NCBI GenBank assembly: GCA_023634235.1
Contig: JAMKCF010000011.1
Span: 19,144,027 to 19,208,026 of the forward strand
Source of the DNA: Pisaster brevispinus
Taxonomy: Eukaryota > Echinodermata > Asteroidea > Forcipulatida > Asteriidae
DNA: 64,000 bases
Direction: 5' to 3'
Shown here: in pieces, positions 1 to 12,511 of the stretch
Layout: the number at the start of each line of letters is the position of its first letter
Numbering within the stretch: the first letter of the stretch is position 1
Program-made: the position numbers and the translations under genes
The notes under the pieces: generated by a model
The model's input: the letters and a program-made list of their open reading frames with translations, nothing else
Databases searched by the model: none
What the model was told of the DNA's origin: nothing

Positions 1-35
1 TGTCAAACTGACGCAGAATCCGAGTCAAAGTCCTA

Positions 36-396
36 GGCTATTTTTAAACCAGGTTCCGGACCAGCCTGACCCATATGGGTCAGGCACGCCCCCTGGGACC
101 TTGAATCCGGGTCAGTTGACCCTGGAGCTATTTTTAAACCAGGTTCCGGACCAGCCTGACCCATATGGGTCAGGCACGCCCCCTGGGACCTTGAATCCGG
201 GTCAGTTGACCCTGGAGCTATTTTTAAACCAGGTTCCGGACCAGCCTGACCCATATGGGTCAGGCACGCCCCCTCGGACCTTGAATCCGGGTCAGTTGAC
301 CCTGGAGCTATTTTTAAACCAGGTTCCGGACCAGCCTGACCCATATGGGTCAGGCACGCCCCCTCGGACCTTGAATCCGGGTCAGTTGACCCTGGA
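36..396. repeat. 90-bp tandem repeat, about four copies
   Basis: A unit of 90 bp is repeated about four times with only one or two substitutions between copies (for example CCCTGGG versus CCCTCGG). Each unit holds a perfect 20-bp palindrome, CCTGACCCATATGGGTCAGG, at 64-83, 154-173, 244-263 and 334-353, and a GGGTCAGTTGACCC near-palindrome. The near identity of the copies indicates recent amplification or homogenisation. The open frames across it on both strands are by-products of a unit length divisible by three. Confidence 0.95.
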
Positions 397-1492
397 GTTT
401 TAAGAGCGTGTTACTAGAGAATCTTTCGCCTAAGTTTGGAGATAATATGTATTTACCATTTTTGGAATAGAGAGGAAACATATCATATTTATTGTTATTA
501 TAATTATTTTTCTTTGTTTGTAATTAGTGTTAATAAAGTTTGACTCATTTGGCCCGTTGGCTTGTCTCCAGCTAATTACCACAGCAGTTGTATTTGTTTA
601 ACAGTACGTTCTTCCACATTTTATTTCATGGAAGAGAAATTGGCGTTGACACATGAATTAAACAAACAGAGTGGTTTTACAAGTGTTCTTTTTACCGGCC
701 CTGTTTAACTATTAGGCCACAAACTTTGACCGATTTTTAAAAAAACATTTTGACAAGTCAATGAAACCATGTCAGTACGTACGTAATTTTCCTCGATCTT
801 CATTTGTCAAAAGTTCACTAGTGTATCTCTCATAATGCGAAAATAAATCCAGCTGTTCTTTGACAAGTATGACTATTTCTTTCTTTTTTGATTAATTATT
901 TTTCAGAGAAGCATATAATTTTACTAGACAAGCCTTGCACCAGGCATTCTCTTTTCGCTTGTTTGTTTGTTTGTTTGTTTTTTCACTGTTGGCTTGCTCT
1001 TCTGTTCACAAGAGTTGTTCGTCAAGATCCGCACATGGACATTCATCTTCAATACTTACAAACACAAACACTAACGCATAACGCCTACGTCTGTTGTTTG
1101 TATCATATAATTTCTTTAAGTCCATTTTCGTATTGCCTAAATTTGTATGTCCACTGCGCCGGGTACTCTTTCGCGCAGCTATTAAGAATGCATATGAGTT
1201 GGGTAGTCTCACCACCCCTTTCTTCTTCAATCTCTCTCTCTGGGCTTTTCCCTTTGCCATGGGGAGGTTTTCACGAGATGGGTCTGGAAACTGGTTTTCC
1301 CCATCAGTCGTTGGCAGTGCAATTAGGCCTATACCATAGGGAAAATGTTTTGTCCTCTAGCATTTGTCCCGCCTTTAAAAAAAACCCAGCTTTCTGCATG
1401 TTGCCGTATACCAAATTATTTGAAGACCAACTCGACGTATAGAGGGCGCTCTTTACAAATCTCAACGGGAGATTTCCATGTCAACCTGAAAT
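397..1492. other. Region upstream of RIIAD1, no gene seen
   Basis: AT-rich sequence with a short GTTT run near 960-980. The open frame at 888-1442 has low-complexity composition and no recognisable domain. The proximal promoter of RIIAD1 should lie in the last few hundred bases, but I see no convincing TATA box or CpG-rich core. Confidence 0.5.
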
Positions 1493-4228
1493 ATGGCGGT
1501 CCCAAATCACAATCCGCCCCGCGGTATGGAGGGCTATGACCTGGGTGCCCTGAGTGCCGAACAGCAAGAAAAACTCAACCAATTTAAAGTAAGTATGTCG
1601 AAGAGAAAGTGGCGTTGTTTTCAGGGAATATTAAAAACTGAAAGTCCGCGCAGAGCGATTTGAAGCATTTTCAAGTGGCTTGCCCTGTTTCCGGACATGT
1701 TTGTTATGCAAACTAAAGCCGGTCCTACTAAATAAAAGCCGACAACACGCCGACAACAAGTTTCAAGTACCTCAAAAACAGCAAATAAACCAAGGATTTA
1801 TTAGAAATATGTGTACTATGTAATATTAACAAAAATGCAATGGCATAACTTCACGAAAAGTCTGATTTTTTAACCAGAAAAAACGACCTTACACTATACA
1901 GACACGGAGTGCGGTCAAGTTCGTTTTTTTTCTGGTTAAAAATTCAGACTTTTCATGAAGTAATGCCATTGTATTTCTGTTCATATGACATAGCATTATT
2001 GTTTTAATAAGTCCTTGAATGTTAGCGTGTTGTCGGCACTCTGGACTTGTCGGCGTGTGAGCCTATTGTCGGCTTTTTTAGTAGGACCCAACTAAAGCAT
2101 ATTTAGGGAAACCATGGATCTCGAGGAAACTAAACAGCTCTTGTCCTCATTGTTTTCAACGTCTAGGCCTACAATTTTAACTAACTGGTTATTGCATGCA
2201 AACCAGATTCTGAATCCAAATGCCACATTTTCATTCTTTATTAATACAGATAATAATTGTCATAAAAGAGAAAAAAGCGGGGGACGATTCGGCATCTTGT
2301 CATTGTAATTCTTTAAGTTAGTCTGGGTGCAAGAAATGGACCCCCCCCCCTCTCCGAAATAATGTTTGTTAATAATAATATTGTTTAGATGATCTTTCTG
2401 TCAAAGGAACTTGGCAAACTCCCGCCACAAGGGGATGAAATACCAAGCTTGCAACAGCCATACAAACATTGATTTAGTTAGTGTCTATGAACATGATGAT
2501 ATGAATTGCACAAAAAATCAATAAATTGTGATTCAGTAACTACGAGCACTGTAGTAGTAGATGACAATTTATTGCAGTTATTGTGAAATCAGTGGTTAGC
2601 TTGGTAGGATTTTGAAGCCACAACCTTGTGATTGCAAGTCATGCAGTCTAACCTCTGGGACCTTGGTGACAACCGGTTAAAGTTGTAATCAAATTATCTC
2701 ACCCTTTTGGTCTTATGTTGTCATCATCTTCATTATTCAGTTTTTAGGTGAAAACTTTTATAAACTTGGTTCCATATACATGTACTTTGTTTTTTTGTTC
2801 TTTTTTAACACACTTCTGTTTTTGTTAAAGATTCAAACGAGGTTGGGCAATGAGAAATTTCTTCGCGATCACCCAGAGGTAGATGTGCTTCTTGCAGGAT
2901 TTCTTGGGTAAGAACCATTGTCGATCCTTGTTGGCAAACTTATGGGATGTGATATTCTTTTTTGTTTTATTCTTGATTCACAATGTTGTAAAAATCATGA
3001 CCCTTCTGCCATGTAGGTTATCCAAGAAATTGACTGTGAAAAAAAAAGATAAATAAAAATAAACAAATAATCTACAAATAATATCACAAGCTATCATTAT
3101 CATTAACTTGTTTTTAACATGTACAGTCTTGTGATGATATCCGACCATAATAACTTAATAAAGTGCAACTTCTTACAAAATATTACTCAAGACGCCACCA
3201 AATGTTACTCCAGTGTACTCCAGGCCAGAAGTTCACACAGGCAACTTAAACAAATGCCTCCATGGCCCTGGTCATTGCGTTGGTGCCCCTTTGAAATGTT
3301 CCAGTACAAATTTGTATTTCTCTTTAAATAAAGGTGCCCTTTGTGCCCTTTATCAAAGAAACTCTTGCAGATTGCCCTTACAAGAACAAGGTATCAGGCC
3401 TTGTAGTCCTGGCCCGGAGTTTAATTGGCCCTGTGTGATGGTCCCAAGCCAGTGCCCATGTCCCGCTTCTGCCCTGCAGGGCTGGTACTTGCTTTTTTGT
3501 TCCCCCTGGCTATAACCCGGCCCAGGCATGCAGGGGCATTATTTTGCAGACCCTGCACAATCTTGGCGCCGGTATGCGGGGGCATTTATCACAACCCCCC
3601 ACACAATTCCGGCCGTCCCCCAGCTTGCAAGGTATTTGTCACAACACTTCCACAATCCTGGCCCCCAGCATGTGGGGCATGGCAAACAATTGTACAATCT
3701 CTGCAAAGTCCCCGCTATTGTCCCGGTAGGGAGGGTGCAACAAAATTGTACAACCATGGCCAAGTCCCGCTATTGTCCCTGTAGGGCAGAGAAACCAACT
3801 GTACGAACTCGGCCAAGTCCCTGCTATTGTTTCTGTAGGGAGGGGCAACAAAACTGTACAATCATTGTCAAGTCCTGTTATTGTCCTTATAGGGCAGGGA
3901 AGCAATTTGTACGACCTCGGCCAAGTTCCCGCTATTGTCCCGGCTAGTGGGACCCCATTTCTGTTAGCGCTCATCCCCGTTCATGTCCCGGCCACTTCTT
4001 CCAAAGTCCCTGCTCCCAAATGGTCAGAACTACAATTGATACAAGCGTAACCAACACACATCTCTTGTCTATATTCACTGCAGAGACGTGCTGACTCAAA
4101 GACCGGAGAATATTCGTGATTTTGCTGCGGACTGGTTCACCAGGCCTCATCTGAAGGATTCAGTTCACAGCCAGCTGAAACAGAGAGAGAATGCGCTACG
4201 AGAGGCAAGATTCAACCAAAAACTGTAA
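1493..4228 (+). CDS. RIIAD1: RIIa domain-containing protein 1 (RIIAD1), 3 exons
   Basis: Exons are 1493-1588, 2831-2907 and 4084-4228, joined by GTAAG donors and AG acceptors, giving 318 nt and 105 aa. The ATG is in an exon directly followed by the donor AAA|GTAAGT. The protein reads from GALSAEQQEKLNQFK through IQTRLGNEKFLRDHPEV to RPENIRDFAADWFT, the order found in vertebrate RIIAD1 (GALS..Q...L..FKIQTR..NEK.L..H.EV and RP.NI..FAA.YFT). This is the RIIa fold by which PKA regulatory subunits and several ciliary proteins dimerise and bind amphipathic helices of anchoring proteins. Human RIIAD1 is of similar length (about 90 aa). A ciliary or sperm-flagellar role is plausible from the family but not shown here. 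Intron 1 carries an inverted-repeat transposon and intron 2 a degenerate GC-richer tandem repeat. An AATAAA lies at 4873, but the true poly(A) site is unknown. Confidence 0.9.
1720..2089. mobile_element. Inverted-repeat MITE in RIIAD1 intron 1
   Basis: The element is a near-complete hairpin. GGTCCTACTAAATAAAAGCC near the left end faces its imperfect reverse complement at the right end (GGCTTTTTTAGTAGGACC). An internal pair, AACTTCACGAAAAGTCTGA and its partner, lies around 1844-1970. It is flanked by the 9-bp direct repeat AACTAAAGC at 1711-1719 and 2090-2098. A target duplication of 8-9 bp suggests mobilisation by a hAT or MULE transposase. No coding capacity. Confidence 0.85.
3520..3970. repeat. 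Degenerate ~55-bp tandem repeat in RIIAD1 intron 2
   Basis: A motif like CGCTATTGTCCCGGTAGGG followed by CAA..TGTAC recurs near 3711, 3767, 3821, 3877 and 3930. More diverged copies reach back to about 3400. The repeat is GC-richer than its surroundings and open in several frames on both strands, which explains the cluster of overlapping open frames here. Confidence 0.8.
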
Positions 4229-4625
4229 ACCAGTAGTCTCAGGAATTTTTAAAGAACCCACGATATATTTTGTTGCCCTTTTTAGTTTTATTCCGAGCTG
4301 TGTGACCATCGAACATGACTGTTTTTGTATCTGGAATATAATTCATAGGCAGATAACACAGATTTCTATCAGAACATAATTTAAAATCAAAGCAATGTTA
4401 AGTGAATAAGCTCATACGCACACCATAAAAATGCGTACATGTAGTTAAGTTGTTTTAATCTTTGCTCAGCTGTCGTTTATCGGGATGCAGGGATTTAATT
4501 GGTCAATGCCATTGTTACTTGTTAGGTATTTTTATTGGTTGACTAATTTTTCCTGATTCAATGCTGTAGAGTAGCAACTCTTAAATTTAAACAATTTTAT
4601 TCTGGCATCGGAGATAAGTATACTA
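4229..4625. other. RIIAD1 3' flank
   Basis: AT-rich sequence directly after the RIIAD1 stop codon, probably including the 3' UTR. I see no other gene or clear element. Confidence 0.4.
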
Positions 4626-4841
4626 TTAACCCTCCTACTGTTTGACCATTCAACACCGCCTGATGTGGTTTTGAATGAATGCCAGTCTACAATATTATGT
4701 CTCATGTGGTGAATGCATCTGCACTGTACACACACGTGTACAGTTCTGAGCACAGTTGTGCTGCCATACACAACCTGTAGCTAAATGGTTTTAAACGATT
4801 GGTCAACTCATTGAAAATGGTACCAAGAGTAGAAGGGTTAG
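4626..4841. mobile_element. TTAA-flanked MITE, family B, copy 1
   Basis: Starts TTAACCCTCCTACTGTTTG and ends AAGAGTAGAAGGGTTA, so a CCCTCCTACT-type terminal repeat lies inside TTAA sites, the right one decayed to TTAG. The same element recurs at 45804-46272 and 58454-58669, with a right-end fragment at about 17976-18050. TTAA targets and CCC-initial termini are the hallmark of piggyBac-type elements. Confidence 0.8.
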
Positions 4842-7375
4842 TATGAGCTTTGCTCCACATCATTGTGCGTTAAATAAAGCACTGTACTCAGTACTTTCTG
4901 ATCGCTGCAGTACCTGCAGGTACCTTTGGTGAGAATTGAACCTTTGACCGTCCACATTCTAAACCAGGTGTTTCACCTTCAACAAGACCGCCACATACTC
5001 GGTGCCTTCCTATGATTAAAAACAGTTGGGCTTTGGCTTTTAGAACAAACACAGTCACTTCTTCCCTGTCCTCAAAAGTTGGGAAGTAAATAACAGAACA
5101 AATAACTTATTCAACATAGATTATAGTCGTATTATTGGTGGGACCCAACGACATGCTCAAAATATCCCTAATCCACCATGCATTTCTACAGGTGCATTCA
5201 ATTCCATGAAGAAAAAAAAATCTGCCGTCCCAACAATTTGTACAATGTCTGTCAATTATTGTGCCTGAGTTTAAATGTACTGTGATTACAACCTGTAGTT
5301 GATAAAGTAATGATTACAATTGTGCAATGCATGCGCTACAGCTTGCATTTAAAAACTTTTTTTCTTTTTTTTAATATGGTTTTAAAGACGCATAGGTCTG
5401 CATTATTTTTCAAGGGAATCTTATTGTTCTTCAATTCAAATGGCAACAAAAACAAAAAAACTACATTGTTCTATTTAAATTTTCTCAAGTTTCAACTTAT
5501 TCGGGTGAGAGAGATTTTGTTCATGCCGTTATACCGCAAACCTTATGAAATGTAAAACATTCTGATGACAAATGAATTTTGTAGATCTTTTAGAAATGCA
5601 ACTTAAAGAGTAAAATAGACCTATGTGAGTTGCAACACAATTTCCCCATTTGTATTAATGTTACGAATGTATAGTGTACGTGTATTTTCAACTAGAAAAG
5701 TAGTGTTCTTTTTTCACCACATTTTCTCAAACATTTTTGTTGTAGTTATTAAGTTTACCCTGTTTGCTGTTACACTACACTAATGGTTCTCAACAAAGTG
5801 GTTGCAATGTGTTTAGGTTTATATAAATTTAATTATATGTATATATATGGATTGTGATTTTATCGAGTGTTATAAAAATGTCTAATGAACGGAAGCTTAA
5901 AGTGACCATATGCATTTCTCGAGCTAAACTACTGTTGAAAGACGTGCAGTTGAGATATTTAAGGTGTCTTTCCAAATACAAGATAAAGATTGGCTGCATG
6001 ATATCCACAATCCACGACCATAATATGGTTGAACAATCCACAATCCACAACCATAATAAGTTTTGGTTTGTTGATCTCTTTCAATCTCTTTCTGGTAATA
6101 TGCAATCTCTTTCTGGTATTATATGGATACCATGTGCATCAAATCGAGAAAAAAAAACCACTTCTTTTCTGGTATGGTAACTTGTTCCTGTCCTTATGCG
6201 ATACTTTAGCTTAGAAACATGGACATGTGGATGGTCACTGACAGCTATCGTAATAGTCAGATTATTTAGACGTTTTTCCAACGTGAGCTGTTGTAAGACA
6301 AAAACCAAGAAGTACATTGAGATTACGGAGTCTTCCGAGAACGCCAATCTCAAATGTACTCATTTAAATTGTTATTGCTGTGATGCACTTATATTTAACT
6401 TTACCCACTGGTGTTAATAACGGGCAACTGTCTCAGTCGTTAATATCAACTAAAAAGAATTTATGTAGGATCCTTACTGCCTCTGTCCTTCACAATCAAC
6501 TGATAAGAGTTTTGCAGGATTGCTATTAATACTGCACCCAGTAGAGGAATGACAAACCATGGGCAAACGTGCTTCACTCTGTCAAAATCATCAAAATTAT
6601 TCGTGTGTTTGAAGGACTTTGGAAAGTTGGGTTTTTAATGTGATATTGTGTGTGTACACTGTATGCAATTAGGTCGCACAAAGCTAATGTAAATATAATA
6701 CTATTAAATATAACAAACTTTTAATGTGTGGTTTTCTTTTTTGGGGGTCAAACTTCAATGAATTATTATTATTTTTTTATCAAGTGATAATTTTGTAGCT
6801 TTGATGCATTGGACAGTTTAACAAACGGAGTGTTCATTTGGTAAAATACTCGTAGCATTGATGTTTAGTTTAAAATAGAAAGAATCCTCGAAAAATATGG
6901 AATATTCGACGCATGAAACATAATGATGCTGTCTTTGTGTGGACATTGGTTTGAATCTTCTGATTGGTAAAGAAACCAAGAAACCAGTGCACCATCTTCA
7001 ACTGACGTACTATTGCTTCACAATTTATAAACAGCTAGATATATGTCGAATACAAAAACATGGCTCATTTTTGAATTGCTGACGTATGGGAAATTTGGAA
7101 CAAGTTGAACTATCTGAAAAAAAATCAGTTAAGATGAGCTTTATTCTAATTCTGGGCAACTGTGTGGAGAATACCTACAGGAATTTGTAAGTAATTAGTC
7201 CATATGATGGTTATAGAATACTGTGCGTTACGTACGGGACCACAGGGCGGTCTTTACCCGGACTTGCCCATTTGTATTGGTTTGATTACATTGGAAATGT
7301 TTTAGTAGAACATATTATTTCATTGTAGATTGTTTTTTGTATTGTATGTGCCGTAAAGTAACCTGGTATACAGAT
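4842..7375. other. Intergenic, no gene seen
   Basis: AT-rich sequence between RIIAD1 and the CCPG1-like gene. It contains short local repeats (for example ATCTCTTTCTGGTA units around 6085-6120) and no open frame with recognisable protein content. Confidence 0.5.
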
Positions 7376-7545
7376 ATTGACTGCTTCGAGTGCTGTCGTT
7401 AAAATTAAGACTCCCGAGGTGATCGAGTTGGCGCGTTGTATTTTTCCGATGCGGAGCCGAGGGAAAATAAGAACGGTCCAGGGATCACCGAGGGAGTCGT
7501 ATAGTTTTAACCACATGCACGAGTAAAAGCAGTCAACTTTTGTTG
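7376..7545. mobile_element. Small inverted-repeat element
   Basis: Left arm ATTGACTGCTTCGAGTGC..GACTCCCGAGGTGATC pairs with right arm GATCACCGAGGGAGTC..GCACGAGTAAAAGCAGTCAA, giving arms of about 55-60 bp with small indels. No coding capacity and no clear target duplication. Confidence 0.65.
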
Positions 7546-7792
7546 TGTAACACCTCATACATATATTGTGCCTTGACGTCTAGGTACAAACTAGCTGCTG
7601 TTGCTATGGGTATAGTTCACTGGTTGCTATGAGTGTAGTACATTGGTTGCCACGGGTTTAGTACCTCTTTTTTTTGCTGCGTGTTTACCGACATATCGCG
7701 TGACGCGCTCTAAACCAATCAAAAGGCAGAACCTTTGTAAGGGGTGTTCTAAGCGCGTGTAGATGTGACCGAGTGGACCCGCAGTTACCCAA

Positions 7793-7965
7793 TAGACCTT
7801 ATGCATTGACGTCATCCAGCCGCCATCTTAGAGGTAAAATGGTGACGAAACAATGGAAGCGCACAGATTTGTACGCGCGGCGCACAGGATTGGCCAATGA
7901 ACAACCTCATTTTGACCTCTAGGCGAGGGCGCCCTACTGATATGACGTCATGTGCATAAGGTCTA
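7793..7965. mobile_element. MITE with AGACCTTATGCA termini
   Basis: TAGACCTTATGCATTGACGTC at the left faces GACGTCATGTGCATAAGGTCTA at the right. The element can be read as bounded by TA dinucleotides, as expected for Tc1/mariner-type mobilisation. The middle contains a CCGCCATCTTAGAGG-like segment and no open frame. Confidence 0.75.
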
Positions 7966-9159
7966 TAAGGTCGTGGCTCTATGGCTTAAATAATGAAGTG
8001 ATGCAGTGAATGTGTTTAGTTTTCAATTTAATAAGTATCGTTCATTTTAACCATGAACTGATTCACTGAGGTTTTTTTCTGGGCAGAGCACATGAAACAA
8101 CCTGTAACAAAGATATAAATGATTTACCACGGAGGACAGAAATTCATTTCTGCTTTGGTTTTGTGTATAATGTAGCGAACCGTACCTCATTCTCATAATA
8201 AATGCAAGAGTGTGTCACATGGGTGTACGTCAAAGAATACATGAATATTAAGTCGGCCTTCTGAAATGCACGACCATTTTCATTTTTTTGTCTTAAATGT
8301 ATTATACAGGATTGGTAGAGAGCTGATGACAAAGTAGTCGCAGACAGTGTCATGTTTTGTGTGATCAACCACCTGAAATAACAAGCTTGGGAACAGTTTG
8401 GCATAATCCGTTGTGTGTATACAAACACATTGTCCTTAATTTGGGTTGCAACAACCGAAATCATCGTTTCGTTTTGTATTGTGTTTTTTTAGTATAAGTT
8501 TTTGTTTAGGTTTTCAGATAGTTTTCTCGAATTATGACTTCAAATCGGAGGGGGAAAAAGGATACAACCAATTACCAATCATCACTTTTGCAGGGTGTGT
8601 GTGTATATGTAATGCTTGATTAGGTAAAGACGTGCTTTAACAGCTGTTGTCGTTCAAACTGTGATTAAGTGAACATCAATCAGCATTCATTTTGAGTTAT
8701 TCAACAGGAGGTTATGTGGCCAGACACTGAAGCCCTTGTCGAGGGCCAAGTGTGAGTTTGCGCATACGTCATTCAAAAGCTCATCTTCTATCTACTTCAG
8801 TAGGCCGTATTTATTCAATACACTCGGGACTTGGGGCCATGTCACACGAGGCAGTTTACAAGCAATCAGTTCCATCTCTAAGAAGAAAAGGCATCACGCA
8901 CATTTAAATGTTCACATATTTTTTCTTGGGGATCGTAAGACATTGTTTGAAAAAATTACTCCTGCAGTTGGTTGCCTCCAAGTTGCCTGGAAAAGTTGAC
9001 TCGTGTGAGTGACCCTTTAAGCTTCAACATGACCTCCGTGCTTAAAGGTAGTTGCTTGCCTTGATCCTCAAAAAATTCCGTTTATATTTTCATATGTTCA
9101 CCTTTATTGAGGTTCTCTTTAAAGGTATGATACATCGTTGTTGTTTTGGGCTTTGCTGG

Positions 9160-9290
9160 GGTGTTTGTTTGTTTGTTGGGGTGTTGGGATGTTTGTTTGT
9201 TAGGTGTTTGTTTGTTTGTTGGGGTGTTTGTTTGTTTGCTTGCTTGTTTGTTTGTTGGGGTGTTTGTTTTGTTTTGTTTTGGGTTTTTAA
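9160..9290 (+). repeat. GTTT-rich minisatellite
   Basis: Imperfect iterations of GGGGTGTTTGTTTGTTTGTT. The Cys/Val/Phe-rich translation over this stretch is an artefact of the repeat. The surrounding 7.97-10.0 kb contains no gene I can support. Confidence 0.8.
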
Positions 9291-10019
9291 AGTTTTTTTA
9301 TAATGTTATGAAAGGGTAGTTTTAACAAAAACGCAACACACGAAACCTGTTAAAATTTCATCGATTCACGTGGTCAGGCTCTCGCGAGAAAACTGTTGAT
9401 GTTGTGGTGTGGATTTTGTGAACATCCAGTGATTCATTTACACGTGCACAGCTTGTTTTGATCGAGAGGATCGAAATAAGAGCCGACACGACTGTTTCAA
9501 AAAAACAATTGCAGGTTCAAGGATAAAGTTTGAAAAAGAAAGCTTCAATAGTGTCCATGTATTCTACGACTAAATTTATCTTGTATACACACCTTTTAAA
9601 CCAAAGAAAATTTTGACTGATCTGTCGAAACTGAAGCTAAAAATCCAAATGTAACATGTTGCTGTTTAAATACAGTTTACCGGTGGAAAGGAGCTGAACA
9701 GTTAATGAAACAAACCAGTTATTGTACACTGAAGATGTCATTTTGTCAGTTTCGAAATGTAAAAGTTAACAAAACCAGAAGCTGTTTTCATTTGACCTGG
9801 TTTGTTTTTGCATTGATCTAAATGTTTATTCTGCTGTAATTTAATTGGGAGGTGTAGTATACAAGTGGCGTAATTTGTTACAACGGCATTTATACTTTAT
9901 TGTATATGAGAAGAAAACAACTGTTTGATAATAAAAGATTTAATGTTTGACAATGCTGTGAATAACAACACAAGTCTGAAGTATTTCAGTGTCAGTTTGT
10001 GAATTTTGAGTTGAATCAT

Positions 10020-10740
10020 TTTCTTACTCCCGAGAGAGAAAGCCCTTTGTGTGTAGAAGACGGTCGCCTAGTTACAGGTGCTTGGGACATGGAAGTTGGT
10101 TGACAATTCAATTTGTATCTTCATTTTGGAGCATTGCTATATTGAGAAATAATCAATTATCTTTAAAAGTTGACAAGGTAGACGACAGAAAGCAAGACAT
10201 TTCTGCCCCTCACTCCGTTTCAGCTTTCCCCCAAATATCAGCCGATTTAGGAAGGAACAATTTTCAGCCGATTTTGGAAAAAAACTGCAAGGAGGGGTAT
10301 ATACGTAAGTCTTACCACTTTTTTAGCCTCGTAAAGTAAACTTTTTCTCTCCGATTTGCCTGAAAACTAAGATAGTCGCCGAGTTACAGGTGCTTGGAAC
10401 ATGGGGTTTGGTTAAGAATTCAATTTTTATCTTATTTTTGGGCATCGGTATAATGGAGAAAAAACATTTATCTTCAAAAGTTGACAGGGTTGACGACTCA
10501 AAACAGGAAATTTCTGCTCTTCGCCCTCCGTTTATGCTCTTTTCCAAATATCAGTCGATTTGGAAAGGAACTAATTTTCGGCCAATTTTTGAAAAAACTT
10601 GCAAAGGGTAAGTCTTGCCATTTTGTCAGCCTCGAAAACTTTTTCTTTCCAATTTGCCTGAAAATTTAGGTGAAGAAAGCCCTTGGTATGTAGAAGACGC
10701 GTCGCCGAGTTACAGGTGCTTGGAATATGAGGTTGGTTAA
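10020..10740. repeat. Satellite-like array, ~310-bp unit, locus 1
   Basis: Two full units and a third start, each with GTCGCCGAGTTACAGGTGCT, an AATTCAATTT..CATTTTGG segment, AAAGTTGACAAGGTAGACGA, CACTCCGTTT..AAATATCAGCCGATTT and a final GCAAGGGGTAAGTCTTGCCA-like segment. The unit starts are near 10060, 10375 and 10700. The same unit forms a second array at about 36.27-37.23 kb. Confidence 0.85.
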
Positions 10741-10957
10741 CTGTGTCTGTGGTCTTTGTATGGCTTTGTTCTGCTCTGTTTTGTTGTATTTAACTTTTGT
10801 ATTGTTTTTCGAGCCTGCATAACAGATAATTGATCATCAACGTCTTTCTATCCCCTCTATTCTTGTGTGACGGGCGGGACGACAATATCGGGCAAAACTT
10901 ACATCAGCAATAATGCTTCTGAACGTCACTGTGCACGTCATACACAAGTAGTAAAAC

Positions 10958-11178
10958 ATGAACACGTCACCTTGCCCCAGTAAACATGAACACGTCACCT
11001 TGCCCATTTATCTGGTCCCTGGTTAGGCTTTTCAGGGACCAGATAAAATATATTGCCAGTTTTGTGTTTTGAAAAGCCCCCGCATCGAATTGGAGTAGGC
11101 TTTTTGTGAGGAACACGGCAAAGGACTTGACTAGTGAACCATGGAAGAAGAAACTACACTTGTAGTTTCTTCCTCCAT
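10958..11178. repeat. Short tandem duplication and two hairpins
   Basis: AACATGAACACGTCACCTTG occurs twice in a row near 10958 and 10983. A perfect 15-bp stem, TTTATCTGGTCCCTG at 11007-11021, pairs with 11033-11047 across an 11-nt loop. A second stem, GAAGAAACTACA at 11147-11158, pairs with 11161-11172. Probably the remains of fold-back elements. Confidence 0.7.
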
Positions 11179-11639
11179 GCTTGAACCATGCTTGAACTCT
11201 GGCTTTTGCGCCTTTTGCAGCACCATAAATATTTATAACAACTATAACAGACTTCATTTGTTCTGCCATCCCCCTTTTCACTCTATTGGAATCAAACACC
11301 AAACCGAGGTTCGAGTGAAATAGTCTGGCTCCCTTTTGTGTGTCCTTCTACATATGTAAAATGTGTAGGAGTAATGAGAACAAGGCAAAAGCGACTATAC
11401 CATGGCTCACTAATGGCTCGACATGGCATGGAGACCTCCATGGACATAGTGACTGACATTATCATTCCCAGGTAGGTCCCCTCCACGAATTTCCTCCAGA
11501 TCAGCTCTCAAGTTGTATCGTTTGCAATTTCAGATCGAGAAGAATTTTACGATTTCATCACTTATTGAGGAATTTGGGGAATGAAAAGAAGACGGGTTAT
11601 TTTCCTATTGGATCATTTCCGTAATTTTGATTGGGTAGA

Positions 11640-11819
11640 CGGGGCACACGTGCCTCAGCACGCTTCTAAAAATAAACCTGCATGACCTAATGACGTCATT
11701 ACTTGAGGTCACGGACGCAGCAGAGACACAAATAACAACACAACCATTTTTCATTTCTCATCATCATTTTGGATCAACTGCGTGGCTCGGCTGCTGGTGA
11801 ACAGTGGTTAACTCTGTCG
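11640..11819 (+). promoter_or_regulatory. Possible promoter and 5' noncoding exon of the CCPG1-like gene
   Basis: An E-box CACGTG at 11647-11652, a TA-rich TAAAAATAAA near 11667 and a perfect CRE palindrome TGACGTCA at 11691-11698 precede about 120 bp that end in TCTGTCG|GTAGGT, a usable donor at 11819/11820. The first coding exon at 15415 has an AG acceptor and 44 nt of 5' UTR, so an upstream noncoding exon must exist. This is the best candidate I see. A CRE would fit the stress-induced transcription known for CCPG1, but that link is inference. Confidence 0.4.
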
Positions 11820-12511
11820 GTAGGTTGGCATTTCTTTTTAAGGAATTCTGCAATTTCTTTAAAATGTCAGTTAATTATTAGGATAGGAATAATATTCTTG
11901 AAATGTTTAGCAGTCGAGGAAGAGTCGGGAGTCTAGCCAGCTGGGAGTGGGTTCGAAACGTCATGCGCCAGGCCGATGGGTATTAACCAGTTTCAGAACT
12001 ATTTTTTGTTTGCAAAATAGAGTGAATTGAGTTTAATGAGCTGATGTTCCCCATGTTGTAGTAGAACTAGCCTCGCAGTTGATTTATGAACAAAGTTGAC
12101 GGGTTGATAAATTTCTTAACTCAATGATCATGATTTTGCCTGTCACGTGAGTGTTATTGTGTTAGTTTAAGTTAGGTGGTAAAAAAAGAAACCCAAAACC
12201 AACAATAAAACAAAACAAACAACAACAAAACAAACTGCACAGTGTACGCAATTTATTCTGTTTTTCCTTGAATTATTCCCTGAACTATTGCCTGGCATGG
12301 TTGGTGGAGCCGCCACTCACCGGGGGCCGGGGTTACAAAAGGGGGCTGTGTTAGGGAAAATGTCCGTATCTGACTGCCACTTTTCACTCATTCATTGTTA
12401 CCAAAAGCAAAATCTCATTTTAAGTACACAAAATACTACAATTTTATACATGTGTTTTATTTCATAATGAATGAAAAAAATGGCAGTCTGATACAGAAAT
12501 TTTACTCTGTG

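Noticed and set aside
36..396. CRISPR-like repeat at the window start
   Set aside because: Units are contiguous 90-bp tandem copies without variable spacers, and the DNA is from an animal.
888..1442. 184-codon open frame
   Set aside because: Starts in low-complexity GTTT/TTT sequence, has no recognisable domain and ends close to the RIIAD1 start. The composition is that of chance.
3425..3974. Cluster of overlapping open frames on both strands
   Set aside because: Explained by a ~55-bp GC-richer tandem repeat in an RIIAD1 intron.
9052..9303. Cys/Phe-rich 83-codon frame
   Set aside because: Artefact of the GTTT minisatellite.
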